Assembly (NCBI GenBank): GCA_039519185.1
Contig: CM076851.1
Span: 94,314,387-94,378,386 of the forward strand
Length of the DNA: 64,000 bases
Origin: Astragalus membranaceus
Lineage: Eukaryota > Streptophyta > Magnoliopsida > Fabales > Fabaceae
Direction: 5' to 3'
This document shows, in pieces, positions 35,201 to 45,476 of the stretch (the stretch's first letter is position 1; each line of letters starts with the position of its first letter). A program made the translations under genes and the position numbers. The notes under the pieces were generated by a model. That model was not told the origin of the DNA. It saw only the letters and a list, made by a program, of their open reading frames with translations, and ran no database searches.

Positions 35201-37748
35201 TAAGTAGTAAAGAATCATGGAGATAATGACATTATTATAGTAGTGTTTTAGATTTTAGGTAGCTCCACAACGGGATAGTTCATGGGGCTGATGCCACTAT
35301 GATAACATTTTTAAGTTACGAGGTTAGTTTTATCTAGCATAGGAGTAGAAGGAATACTCTAACCAATAAATTTCATTGATAGAATGTGAATGATATGATG
35401 CAGTGGCGGAGCATGGGTGAAATATTGAAGGGTGCCAAAATAGCCAAATAATATATTAAAAAATACTACATTTACAAATAAAACTAATTTTTTTTAAAAA
35501 TTGATTTGACAATAGAGACTCAATTTTTTGTTTTTGACAAAATATAGACTCAGTTAAGGAATTTATGTTGGCTACTCTTGTGGTTCTTAAATAAAAGGTA
35601 ATTTTTCTATAAAAAGAAGGTAATTTTAATTTTTTGTCAAAAAAAAGACTGCAATTATTTTTTATATAACAATAACAAAGATTTAAATATGTTTGGAAAC
35701 AAATTGCAAACGTATGTATTATATTTAATACTGATAACTACTATTAGTAGTAGCATATTAAAAAAATTTCAATTTTTTTGACGGGTGCCGTGGCTTCTCC
35801 TGGCTCTTGAGAAGCTCCGCCCCTAATATGATGGATGATGTTATTTTACAAGAAAGCACTAATCCGTAATTGTTTATACTAATAGTCCAATACTAGTCTC
35901 TTATCCTAATTAAATAACGAAATAAACCATGAAAATAAAGAAGCTAATTCTAATTGATAACGTAATGATAGAATAGTGATGTGGTGAGATGGTTTACGAT
36001 ATTATAACAAAGGGAAAGACAATTTAAGGGAATATTTCTATTAAGTTGCTATTCTAGCTAAGAGCTTCAAAAAGTTTCCTGCATTGTGCTCTTTTGCTTC
36101 ATCAGATTTATGTTGGCTACTCTTTTTGTACGGCACATGTTTTAATTTTACAATTTGCTGTGTTTAATTAAAGTATGGTGATACCTTTCTACATGTCTTC
36201 AGGTTGGCCTTATGCTGAGAGGAATGGGTTTCACAAAGAACACATCCATCTTTTTGGCATCTGGAAAAATATATAATGCCGAGAAAACAATGGCCCCGCT
36301 GCGGGAAATGTTCCCTAATTTGCAGACTAAGGATACTCTAGCATCGGAAGAGGAACTTGCTCCATTTAAGGTATAAAGTAGTACTCTACCCTACTCATGC
36401 ATTCCAAGATTAGGTGCTGTGATTTTGACTTGAGTTACTTCTAGAATTATTCTTCCAGAATGGCTGCCCTAGACTACACTGTTTGTCTTCATAGTGAGGT
36501 GTTTGTCACAACTCAGGGTGGTAACTTCCCTCATTTTCTACTCGGCCACAGGAGATACTTGTATGGTGGACACTCTAAGACAATTAAACCTGATAAGCGG
36601 AAGTTGGCATTACTCTTTGATAGTACAAATATTGGGTATGTGTTGTTACTTCAGCTATTTTTCTTTCTGTTCAGTGTTGCTTTGACCATTGGGACGTGAT
36701 TACGATGGAAGGCAATTTCCCTGGCGATGACTTTCTTTTCTGGTTGAAATGGATAGGGAAATAATTATATATTTGTAGATTTCTTTAAGTGATGCATTTG
36801 GTTTGTTTCATAACTGCTGTATGTTAGCAGATATGATTGTGATTACTATAATTGTTTCTTTTTTATTTGAATGGCAAATATATTGATCAGAGCATCTGGA
36901 GTGCTCCAACCCAACCATACAAAAGCGACCGAAAACCAAATAGCAAAGTTGTGGAGAATCAGCACCAGCAACACAACAAACCACGGCCAAAACAAACGCC
37001 AACTAAAATAAGAACACCATCCCTTAAGCATACAATCCAAAGGATTCACAATGCCACTCATAGTACAAACATGGAGACGCCCTATCCCTAGCCCGAAACT
37101 ACCTCCACGAAAGGCACCTAATATGATCAGAAGGTACCTGCCTGTGTGGGACGGAATTCACTTTGAATCTCGTGTATAAATGGGGCCTTTTGGGAACTAT
37201 ACCAGTCTTGGTTGCCAAAAGGCAACAAATTTCTTATTAATATATTATGAAGATTGATTCTTCGTAGCAACTCTTCCATAATTCACTTGGAATCTCCTGT
37301 ATAAATGGGGCTTGTAAGGAACTATACCAGCCTTTGTCGCCATACGGCAACAGATTCTTATTATCGATGATTGATGATCCGTAGCAACTCTAGCATTTCC
37401 CAACTCTTATTAGAGAGTTAATTGTGGCAATCTAATTTGAGTGCATTTCCAATTACTAATCATGAATGCATTTCCAATCTAATTTGAGTGCATTCCCAAC
37501 TCTTTGTTGTTTTAGCACTTTGAAGATAGAATTTTATCTTATTACATAAAGAAAGTTTCTGACTCTTCTACTTTGATTACTTCAGATGGAAAAGTCTCAA
37601 GCGTCAATTGCAGAGCATGAGATCACACAGTGATGCCAAGGGAGTTGAGGTCAAAAGACCAAATGACTCAATATATAGCTTTCCATGCCCAGATTGCATG
37701 TGCCGTGCAAATAGAACTGATGATTCTAGATCTTCATCAGCAACTTGA
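20988..37748 (+). CDS. GDP-fucose O-fucosyltransferase family protein, ten exons, 563 residues
   Basis: Exons: 20988-21359, 23596-23665, 26526-26593, 26691-26779, 28042-28239, 29274-29478, 29579-29746, 36203-36370, 36445-36635, 37586-37748. All introns are GT-AG, every join keeps frame, and the total is 1692 nt. The start MHPYNRLPSSGHSTPSPPPS is a conserved proline/serine-rich cytosolic tail of this plant family. A signal anchor follows (about residues 64-82, GVFLFAPLIYISGMLLY), as in Golgi type II proteins. Motifs include NGGLNQQR (161-168), HLRFEE (329-334, the conserved Arg region of the sugar-nucleotide site) and TQGGNFPHFLLGHRR. The C-terminus has CPDCMCR. Likely role: Golgi glycosyltransferase of the O-FucT family, acting on wall glycans or proteins; the acceptor cannot be read from sequence. 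The ORF-track start TTG at 20976 is less likely than this ATG. Length is normal for the family (about 560). Confidence 0.93.
21360..23595 (+). other. Intron 1 of the O-fucosyltransferase gene
   Basis: 2236 bp between donor GCG|GTTTGT and acceptor TTTCAG|ATATC. No transposon ends were recognised. It contains an (AACT)n microsatellite at about 23186-23222 and repeated CACAATATC(TTTT)AG motifs at 22870-22965. Confidence 0.8.
23186..23222. repeat. (AACT)n microsatellite in intron 1
   Basis: About nine copies of the 4-bp unit CTAA in the stretch GACTAACTAACTAAC. A simple tandem repeat. Confidence 0.9.
24125..24740 (-). mobile_element. 3' end of a degraded Ty3/gypsy element (LTR plus polyprotein tail) in intron 2
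   Basis: On the minus strand a frame ends FHLEDKVNLLGG. The HLEDKV motif followed by a glycine-rich tail is typical of the extreme C-terminus of one plant Ty3/gypsy lineage, after the chromodomain. It is followed by a purine tract (the CCCCCCC at 24548 in antisense) and an LTR-like unit ending TATCA at 24542 and starting TG near 24125. The rest of the element is absent. Boundaries are estimates. Confidence 0.45.
26842..27670 (-). pseudogene. Ty1/copia fragment: RNase H region plus probable 3' LTR, in intron 4
   Basis: The reverse complement of about 27670-27080 reads as the copia RNase H domain: GYSDADWTGD, then KQSTSGYC, LISWKRKKRVVVAQSST and AKYQAMAH, later KHIHLHFSHK and PHDMDN-like tail words. 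In-frame stops (for example after the MAHVT region) break it. It is followed on the minus strand by a purine-rich site and an LTR-like unit (26842-27074, ending CTCAACA). Only the last part of pol remains, so it is a dead, 5'-truncated insertion. It sits antisense to the host gene. Confidence 0.75.
28240..29273 (+). other. Intron 5 of the O-fucosyltransferase gene, with a possible LTR relic
   Basis: 1034 bp, donor AAAA|GTGAGT and acceptor ATGCAG|GGTTA. From about 28976 (TGTTAGGACCCTCTTG) the style is that of an antisense LTR, including TCCTATTTATAAACTTTAGG (about 29148), but no second copy or duplication was found. The first part has a GTGCGTTTGATACAC motif (28500) that may be a MITE edge. 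Confidence 0.4.
30632..30840. other. Two convergent tRNA-like (Pol III promoter-like) segments
   Basis: Plus strand: GTGGCCTAGTGG (30636-30647) resembles box A, and GTTTTCAACTCC (30679-30690) resembles box B. Minus strand: GTAGCCTATTGGTAA (complement of 30821-30835) resembles box A, and AAGTTCGATCCT (complement of 30781-30792) resembles box B. The spacing of 30-40 bp fits tRNA-derived SINE heads. No acceptor stem closes, so these are not tRNA genes. Confidence 0.45.
31696..32038 (-). pseudogene. Acidic tail of the hAT transposase, out of frame with the rest
   Basis: This minus-strand frame encodes a D/E/G/Y-rich segment (GEDEEENAPEGG, then repeated GDDY and DDGG words) ending NMSDLI. The related relic at 40268-40495 has NDLVYVLVNARIIKK running in frame into SLEIEDFNNND, so here the tail belongs to the same gene and was displaced by one base. 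It has no known enzymatic role; it is probably a disordered, acidic C-terminus. Confidence 0.65.
32039..34271 (-). CDS. hAT transposase (BED finger, DUF659, partial dimerisation domain), probably frameshifted near its end
   Basis: Exons on the minus strand: 34271-32734, 32642-32243 and 32158-32039, with GT-AG joins that keep frame. Exon 1 begins MAGRGRGRPP and has a 10-residue tandem repeat (GTPSVGNP(G/S)V, about 21-42). A BED zinc finger with W62, C75, C78, H92 and C96 follows (CKYCHKVMASGG). The DUF659 core has CTIMTDGWTDQRKRTLLNF and QIVTDNAANYKLAGEM. Exon 2 holds WWESYGDSTPLLKWFA and CERNWSAFEM, the start of the hAT C-terminal dimerisation region. Exon 3 has KKRNRLL and MNDLVYVMANGRLVK, then reaches a stop at 32039-32041. 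The acidic tail found in relatives follows in another frame, which implies a single-base indel near 32075. It may still make protein, lacking the tail. Confidence 0.85.
35401..35825. mobile_element. 425-bp hAT-type MITE
   Basis: The ends are CAGTGGCGGAGC and (read inward) TAGGGGCGGAGC, with a perfect 8-bp duplication ATATGATG (35393-35400 and 35826-35833). The interior is AT-rich and non-coding. It lies inside the right LTR of the TRIM-like element. CAGTGGCGGAGC is a common end of plant hAT MITEs. Confidence 0.92.
36636..37585 (+). other. Intron 9 of the O-fucosyltransferase gene
   Basis: 950 bp. A 60-80-bp direct repeat occurs near 37150-37230 and 37280-37350 (AATTCACTT(T/G)GAATCTC(G/C)TGTATAAATGGGG, then GGAACTATACCAG). 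ORFs on both strands over 36808-37091 are not recognised. Confidence 0.6.
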
Positions 37749-39532
37749 TCTACTGACAGAATTTTATTGGGGTTTCTGTTTCCTTTGATTTTCTGAGCGT
37801 GTCATGCTGCCTTTTACTGATAATGTGACTAACTCATTTTCACCCTTTCTGGTGAGAGGGAACAACCCCGAAATTTGGTGATCAACATGGATTTCATTCC
37901 AGTTCTTGGAGATCTGATTGTTTCTTGAGACTGGATTTCAAGGGAGTCACAGTTTTTTGCACATGATGTGAGTTGAGAGCAGAGTAAAAAGTTTTTAATT
38001 GCTGGATTCTCTCCAAAACAATGACTGAGCTTTGTTTAATATATTCAATTAGCAGATGCTCTGTTCTGTTTTACTAACAAGGCATGACAGACGAACTAAC
38101 ATTCCATCACACCCTCCATGTATATTACTTGGAGAATGGTCTTCGTGGGTTAAGGCTTAGCGAATTTATTTTGTGTACATTAACAAATTAAACATCTGCA
38201 TTGAAACTTTGTATTTTATTTGTTCCTGTTGTATCTGGGTTTGTTATTTTTTACATTGGTACTGAATTGTTTTATGGATGACACCGGTGAATGCTTTTTT
38301 TGATAAACCAAGGTATCCTCCACGGCGACTGTGGAGACTAATCTTTTGAGGTATCTGAGACCCATTTAAGGGGATGACACCGGTGAATGTTTTTTTGATA
38401 AACCAAGGTATCCTTCACGGCGACTGTGGAGACTAATCTTTTGAGGTGCCTTGCAATTGGAAAAGGATCTCTACTGTCTTTGGGCTTCCAAGTTGACTTG
38501 CGGCTTCCAGCAATACATGCAGATAATATTTACCTTTTATAAGAAGATCAACTTTTGTATATATGGCATGAAGCAAGCTGATTTTGCTTCAAGAGCTATT
38601 TATAATCTTTTAGTGATAGTTTTCCTCATTATTTTTATATGTACCTTTTATGAAGTATTTTTGGTTGCAAATGAGATAATTTTTGAAGGTAATGTAATTT
38701 TTTAGGTAAATAAAATACCGTCTAAAAATACTTTGGCCAATATATTTAGAGAATTTGGAAAATGAAGCGATTGCATGACTATGTACAGACACATCTCACA
38801 TTGAATAGGAGTAGCTTTTGGTGAAAGCTTTTTTTTTGGTTGAAAATTGAGTAGGGATATAGAATGAATTCTAGGGATTAATGTATATTGAAAATAATTT
38901 ATTTTCACATAATTAGTTCCAGCTTGTTTGGTTTTCCTCACATCGATTGTTGGTTTTCCTTGTTTAGTGTTTCTATCAGCAAAAATGACCATGTTGGAAT
39001 TTGTTTTTTTACAGGTCTACTGATCTATAAGTATGATCATTTTAGTTCACTGTTTTTTTTGTCTAGAAAGATTATTGATTGGCTTTGTTTCTTTTACAGG
39101 ATGATGGTAAGAGATTTCCCCCTTAAAATTCATCAATTGGATGTAAGGTTTTTTTTTTAATCGACAAGTTAGTGTGTATCTTTTCCTCACTAGTCTTTCT
39201 GTTTTGCCCTCTTATTTACTCTAGTCCTCCTCCCATATTGCTCTCATATTCTCCTCCTCCCCATTCTGTGAATATGTTCTGTTTATAGTCAACTTTCTGT
39301 TGTGTAGTGAGTTGCAGCAATAGTGGAAGATTGCTTCTGGGGTCAATTATGAGCTGGGATCAATTACGAGCTATTGGTTTTGGAAGAGCCAGATTGATAT
39401 CCCATAATGGTTGAGGATTTGTAGCTGATTTGCTTTGTGTCTTCCTTTTTGGTTATTTGTATTATAACTTTCCTAATACTAATTAAGTTAAGCCATGTAT
39501 TGCTCTTGATTTTTTTTCTTACTCCGTATTGG
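37749..39532 (+). other. 3' flank of the O-fucosyltransferase gene, no further gene seen
   Basis: Begins with the probable 3' UTR. No clear gene. It contains a 96-bp tandem duplication (38276-38450) and T-rich stretches. Short ORFs (for example 38451-38705 and 38888-39160) have no recognisable domain. Confidence 0.5.
38276..38450. repeat. 96-bp tandem duplication in the 3' flank
   Basis: GGATGACACCGGTGAATG starts at 38276 and 38372. It is followed in both by TTGATAAACCAAGGTATCC(T)TCCACGGCGACTGTGGAG-type sequence and CTAATCTTTTGAGGT. The two copies differ at a few positions. CTCCACGGCGACTGTGGAG is an imperfect hairpin in the first copy. Confidence 0.85.
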
Positions 39533-39960
39533 CAAGGTTATCAAAATTGAGATTCTACGTAAGATCGTGAGGGGGGATAACACGATCGTCACTCGGAAAA
39601 TTGTAAGTAGAATCGTAAGATCCTACCGAAGAACTTATGTAAGATTAGAAGGGAATAGCAAAATCGTAACTCGTAAAATTGCAATTAGAATCCTGAAATT
39701 CTCTAAAAATGAAAATATTATTATAAACTGATATAGTTCATAAGTTCACAAGTCTTAATCAAAATAAAACAATCATGGCCACTAAGGAAACAACTCAAAG
39801 TCTTAAACATAAACTAAGGAACAAGTCCACCAAGGTAACTACTCAAAGTGTAAACATAAAAGTCAAAAATAAAAGAAAATAAATGAAGGCTTTAAGCGAG
39901 GATCACATCATGCAAATCAAACATTACATATTTCATTTTCATCTTCATTAAGCTCTTCAC

Positions 39961-40152
39961 CTCCATAATAATCTCCTCCATGATCATCTCCCTCATAATC
40001 ATCTCCGTTATCACCTCCATCATCTCCTCCATCATCAAAAACATCAAATTCGTCACCTCCATAATAATCTCCTCCATGATCATCTCCCTCATAATCATCT
40101 CCGTTATCACCTCCATCATCTCCTCCATCATCAAAAACATCAAATTCGTCTA
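39961..40152. repeat. 96-bp tandem duplication (32-codon acidic repeat) in the hAT relic
   Basis: Two near-identical 96-bp units start at 39961 and 40057. On the minus strand each encodes 32 residues of the form DEFDVFDDGGDDGGDNGDD followed by YEGDDHGGDYYGG. The period is a multiple of three, so the frame is kept across both units. Confidence 0.9.
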
Positions 40153-40439
40153 TAGGTACAACTGAAACAACACTACTACTATCAAATTCGTCTACACATA
40201 CAGCTGATACAACACTACTACTAGCCTCATCAATACCAATAAATTCTTTCATCTAAATCAACCATGTTCACACCACCCTAGGTGCATTTTCTTCCTCACC
40301 TACACACCAATCATCATCATCATCATTATTATTGAAATCTTCAATTTCTAGAGAATGTTTTCTTCCCCTATCCTTCTTGATTATTCTTGCATTTACTAAA
40401 ACATACACAAGATCGTTCATTTTCTTTTTCTTCAATCGG

Positions 40440-41560
40440 TTTCTTTTCTTGGTATGGACTAAAGCAATTTTAAAAAAAATTAAATTGAAGTACATATCAC
40501 ATAATAGCTATGAAGAATAAATATACTAATGAAGGCTTGAATGTATTTTCTACAACCCCCATCAACAACATCCTCCATCATCTTCGGCTGTTTTTGAAAT
40601 TCCAGACGCATGAATTGATTTTAAAAACAATGTCCCCTTATGACTATTTACCAAGAAATTTAGGATAGTCCTCCCATCAATCAGTCATAATTGTGCATCC
40701 AAACTTCTTCCAAGCCACTCTATGCTCCTCCATGATAAGATGTTTGGCTTCAACTTTTTTCTTCAATTTCTAGAGATCATTCTCTCTTTCCAGTCTTCTT
40801 TTGATTAATCTGGCATTTACCATCACATACACAAGATCGTTAATCTTCTTTTTGTTTACTTGGTTTCTTTCCTTGGTCGGGACCTAAACAATTTAAAAAA
40901 ATTATATTGAAGTACATATCACATAATAGCTATGAAAAATAAATATACTAATGAAGGATGGAGAACATTTTATATCCCCACCTCATCAACAACATCCTCC
41001 ATCATCTTCAAAATATTATCTGATGTTTTTTGTAATATCCAGAAGAATCAGTTGATTTTAAAAAAATGTTCCCTTATGACTATTTGCTAAAAAATTTAGG
41101 ATAGTCCTCCTCCTCTTATCAGTCCATTCATCAGTCATAATTGTGCATCTAAACTTCTTCCAAGCCGCTCTATGCTCCTCCATGATAAGATGTTTGGCCC
41201 TCAAAATTTTTTCTTCAATTTCTAGAGACGGTTTTCTCCTTTCATCCTCCTTCTTGATTAGTCTTGCATTTACCATTACATACACAAGATCATTAATATT
41301 CTTTTCTTCACTTGGTTTCTTTTCTTGGTACGGCCCTAAGCAATTTATAAAACCTATATTGAAGTACATATCACACAATAGCTATCAAAAATAAATATAC
41401 TAATGAAGGATGAAATCAACAACATCTTCCGCCATCTTCAAAATCTTATCAGCTATTTTTTAAAATCCAGAAGCATGAATTGATTTTAAAAAGAATGTCC
41501 CTTTCTGACTATTTACCAAGAAATTTAGGATAGTCCTCCTCTGATCCATCCATCTCTCCA
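40440..41560. repeat. About 425-bp tandem triplication of a fused hAT transposase fragment
   Basis: The marker TCAACAACATC starts at 40562, 40985 and 41416 (periods 423 and 431). Each unit holds, on the minus strand, a DUF659 piece and a piece of the last exon (NDLVYV...NARLIKK), plus an AATAAATATACTAATGAAGG joint (about 40526, 40944 and 41387). The units have diverged by indels. Confidence 0.8.
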
Positions 41561-41600
41561 TCCAAACACCCACCATCCATCCATCAGTCATTTAGTTTCT

Positions 41601-42194
41601 TGAAATAGCTTGTATCTAACACAAGAAACTTTACAAAACCTTACCAACCACTAGTCTATAATCAGGATAAAAGCTACAAATTCAATTAAAAAGTTATTTC
41701 TTTTGGTTACAAAAGAAACTTTTGATTTAGAAATTATTTCTAAATCATCTATAGAATTAAACACAGAGGAGAATATATGTTTAATTAATAATTATTACCT
41801 TCTTTAAATAAAAGATGCCATCTTTTTGTGCCAATCGTTGTAGCCACATTTAATCAAAGAAATCACATTCGTTGGAAATTTATGTTTGACCTTATCATAA
41901 CAATCAGCAAAACAAAGCATAATAGAGAGGGCTTTGAAATAAAATGCAGCGTTAGCGATATGCTTTTGATGATCAGACCTACAACACTTCAATCCATAAA
42001 TAGGGTTTTGTTTCCTCGATCGTAGATCCAGTGGAAACAAAACAAAACAAAACAGGAAATAATAAGCCAACAAAAAATCGATGCGATAATTTAGAGAACA
42101 CGATGAATGATTTCTGATAAATCCTATATATTTTATTGATCTGGGTAGAATAACGTTGCGATTGATCAATCCCTACCTAGCATATCATCCTACC
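41601..42194. other. Spacer, no recognised feature
   Basis: AT-rich. The 121-codon minus-strand frame at 41804-42169 has no domain I recognise. A short (CCATCCAT)n stretch lies at 41542-41580. Confidence 0.4.
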
Positions 42195-42199
42195 TAGCA

Positions 42200-44977
42200 T
42201 GTAACATCCCCTAAATAGCTAATTTAATTAAATTAAATTAGCAAAGAGGTTAAGGTAAATTGTTGGCTAAATCGAATATTTAGCACAAGAGGTTTATTAT
42301 GAGATGAGTATTAGCATAAACTATTTAATTATGTGAGGCTTGGAAAAGATGATTTATTGTTGTGCATAATTATATTATCATGTTAAGATAGGGAGTTAAA
42401 GTATAATTGGGGAATTAGGTGTGGTTAGGAGAGCAATAGAGGAGAGGGGCATTTTGGTACTTTCCCCTCATTAAATGAGGTTCCAGCTGACCAAAACACC
42501 CATACAACACACACAACTCACTTCTGATTTTTTTTTAAAACTGAAAAAGAATGGATTAAGATAAATTAAGTGAGATTGAGGAGTATTGATCATTAAGGGC
42601 ATATTGGTCAATTCCATAGCCAATTGCTCTCAGCTGACCAAAAGCACATAAGTTCCAAAACACACTTCTCTTACTCAGAAAAAGGACAAGCTGAAAACAG
42701 AAAATGGAGAGGGTTGAGAGGGAGAGAAAACCGTGGGAGAGGGAAGGGGATGAAGGGAGGAGACCTCCACCAATCCTTCATCCATGTCTTCCTAAGCACA
42801 CCACCTAACTGTGCCTCTTCTTATCTGCTTTTTCCCTGCTTCTCTGTAAAAACCACAAAACATAACCAGTGAGATAAACATCTCAGTGAGTTCTACCGAG
42901 ACCCCTAACCACGCTCTCGGTTTATTTATAAAACCTTTACCTAGAAATCCTGTTATTGAATTGCAATTATTCACTGGTAATTCGATATGAATTACAAACA
43001 ATTACTGGTAATTCAATTAATGAATTACAAACATAACCTTTTAATATTTAGCACGTCACCAACTACCGCAAGCTTAGGTGAACCCCGCATAGCCAATAGG
43101 TGTACAATTCCCAAAGGCAAAACGTAACAACATAGGGGCCTAGGTCAAGGGCTCATGACTTCCCTCACCTAGTATGCTATTTCATAGGGGTCGTTACCCC
43201 GACTAGATATAATATATATATATATCAAGAATCATAGACCGGTTTAGATGAATACTTAATAAACATCCCGCGTCAGTTGCATAATTCAATAAATAGAACG
43301 TACCATAGACAGGTTTAGATGATTTAATAATCATCCCGCGTCATTCATACAATATCACTTAGGACTCAATGTCCGCTTTATTATTAATAAAACATATCCG
43401 CACACGTGTACTATTGTTTGGCTTTTCGAAACGATTTCAACTTCAAAAACAGTTCATTTTACGTTTTTAAATTATATATTTAGTTAGGCCTCGGAATAAG
43501 CTTTAAAACGCATCTTAGAAAACCTCAATCGGGTTCCCGGATCAAAAGTTATCGCGAAAATAAAATCAGTGAATAGTTGCTGAAAATTTGCACTGTGCGC
43601 TTGGACGTACGGGTCGTGCGCTTGGGGCGCTTTGGACAGTTTTGGTTCTGTCCCTCGTGCGCTTGGGCGCATGGCCGAGCGCTTGGGGCGCTTTGGACAG
43701 TTTTGGTTCTGCCTCTCGTGCGCTTGGGCGCATGGCCGAGCGCTTGGGGCGCTTTTACCTGCTGTAAGTGAATTTTTGTGGCGGTTTCGCGCGAAAACCG
43801 CTATTCCGCTCAATTCCGATTCTCGTTCCGATTGAAAACAGATTTGATAACCATAAAAACAGTCCCAATCAAAGTCACACAATCAATCAAACATATCAAT
43901 CCATGACACTCAAACATCAATTTCCTCAAAATCCGTCAATCGTCGATTTAACGGTTTTTCGACCAAAACGATATTTTACACGCAATTCAACCGAAGCAAT
44001 CACATCAAGCAATCAATCAAATCAATCAACATTAAATTCATTTCAATCAATCAATTTGAAACATAAAAATTCTAAACGTGAGTATAACTCACCTATCGTG
44101 ATGAAAATCACGAAACACCGCAACTTTCCGCAACTCGAACATCCGACTCGCGAGACTCGAGAAATCCGCTTTTCACCTAGACACCAACATAAGCTCCTAG
44201 GCTTTAAGCTCCTCACAAAATCCCCAACTTTGATTCCTAAGCTTTCATCTTTCAACATGAACCTCAACATCATCCTTCAATCATCAAAAATTACTATTCA
44301 TCATCCCTAACCTCGAGTCATCTCCGTCACATAAACCCAATTTTTTGACAATCAAACCCTAACTCTCCAATCTTTGATTCCTTCTCTCCAAGTTAACAAC
44401 CAAACACTCAATTGGTCTTCCCTAACCTCCATAACACTAGAAAGAAGAAAACAACACAAGATTTCTCTCAATTTCTCCCTAAAAACGAAAATGGTAGAAT
44501 ATGAGAGAGTGGGTTGTTGTTGATGATCTTTGTGCCATATAAATGAAGTTTTCATGAAAGTCCTCTTTCCCCTCTTCTCTTCTTCCCTTCGCCATTCTTC
44601 TCTTCCTCGATCTCTTCTCTTTTCTTTTCTTTTCTTTCCTTGTTTCTTTTCTTTCTACGGCTCCCTCCCTTTTTCCTTCTTTTCTTTTATTTATTATAAC
44701 TTATATTATAAACTAAACAAATATCCCAAGTAAGGGAAATTTCTAAGATATCCTCACCTTTTCCTCAATTCTCTAAGATACCCATTTTTATCTATTATTC
44801 ACTCAACCACACAATAACTCATACAACTAAATACCTAATGTATGTGAATTATATAGTTGAGTAATTAAATATCGCTCTCGCGACAAAAATATATCGAGAC
44901 TCGACTTATCGTTTCATTAAATAATAAATCCCTGGTTAATTTCATAAATCGAAATTAACCGTACTAGGGATGTTACA
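42200..44977. mobile_element. Two LTR pieces joined in opposite orientation
   Basis: The left part (42200 to about 42780) starts TGTAACATCCCCTAAATAGC and reads as the first part of a plus-oriented LTR, including a GGGAGAGAAAACCG-type leader. From about 42790 to 44977 the sequence reads as an antisense LTR of the solo-LTR family: CTCTGTAAAAACCACAAAAC, then GTGAGATAAACATCTCAGTG, and the end GGGATGTTACA. Flanks TAGCA and TATTT do not form a duplication, which supports a join between two separate LTRs. It contains GC-rich CTTGGGGCGC repeats (43610-43755). Confidence 0.6.
43600..43760. repeat. GC-rich 67-bp tandem repeat in the antisense LTR piece
   Basis: The unit GCGCTTGGGGCGCTTTGGAC followed by AGTTTTGGTTCTG and CTCGTGCGCTTGGGCGCATGGCCGA starts near 43619 and 43679-43686, with a partial third unit. 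It is another LTR-internal GC-rich array. Confidence 0.7.
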
Positions 44978-45361
44978 TATTTCTTGCTATAATTGACTAA
45001 AACTCTACCCCTTCCTCTCATATTCTACTAACTCATGATAATATTGTAAACTAAAGAAATAATTCATATGAAAGTGAAACCCCTCTCTTTCAATGCATAA
45101 TTGTTACATAAAAATTAATTTTAAAGGCCAACTAATTAGTTGTTATTTCAAAAACAACTTATATGAATTTTGATGAAAAAGAGAAATACATGGTATTGTA
45201 ATATTTTTATTTCATCTAAATAATTATAATATATAAATAAATTATTTCAAATAATTAATTAGATTTTACAAATTTTAATAACATTATAATTTCTTTGTGA
45301 ATAAATATATAACTTCGAATCTCAAAAAAAAAATATATAACTTCAAAAACTATGTTGAGAT

Positions 45362-45476
<115 letters not shown>

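Larger units (their letters stand above)
29791..36009 (-). mobile_element. Small non-autonomous LTR element (TRIM-like) filling intron 7
   Basis: Left copy 29791-30071 (281 bp) and right copy 35300-36009 (about 277 bp after removing a 425-bp MITE and its 8-bp duplication) share blocks in order. These are GGAATA(T/C)(C/T)CTAAC(T/C)AATAAA, GAATGATAT, TCCTAATTAAAT/TCTAATTAAAT, CATGAAAATAA, and the end GATATT(C/A)TA(A)CA. Next to the left copy is CACTCACCCCCTCAAGT, a polypurine tract in antisense. Next to the right copy is an antisense primer site resembling TGGCATCAGCCC. Removing nested elements leaves about 0.57 kb of non-coding interior, so it is TRIM-like. Copies have diverged, and the 5-bp duplication (AAGAT versus AAGGG) is not convincing. 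Confidence 0.65.
39533..41600 (-). mobile_element. Scrambled relic of a hAT element related to the one in intron 7
   Basis: The left end (39533, CAAGGTTATCAAAATTGAGAT) resembles the hAT TIR in intron 7. Downstream on the minus strand come the acidic tail (39892-40252), the exon carrying KKRNRL and NDLVYVLVNARIIKK (40268-40495), and then three repeated pieces that fuse a DUF659 segment (CTIMTD.WTD) to the C-terminal exon out of natural order. No right TIR is seen. There is no intact transposase, and it is clearly dead. Confidence 0.75.

Noticed and set aside
41804..42169. 121-codon minus-strand ORF as a possible further hAT exon
   Set aside because: Some words (HKKMASFI, ADCYDKVKH) hinted at a transposase, but I could not align it with the intron 7 hAT protein.
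43768..44310. 180-codon ORF rich in Asn, Gln and Ser
   Set aside because: It lies in the antisense LTR piece, has no domain, and its composition reflects AT-rich (AATCAATCAA)n sequence.
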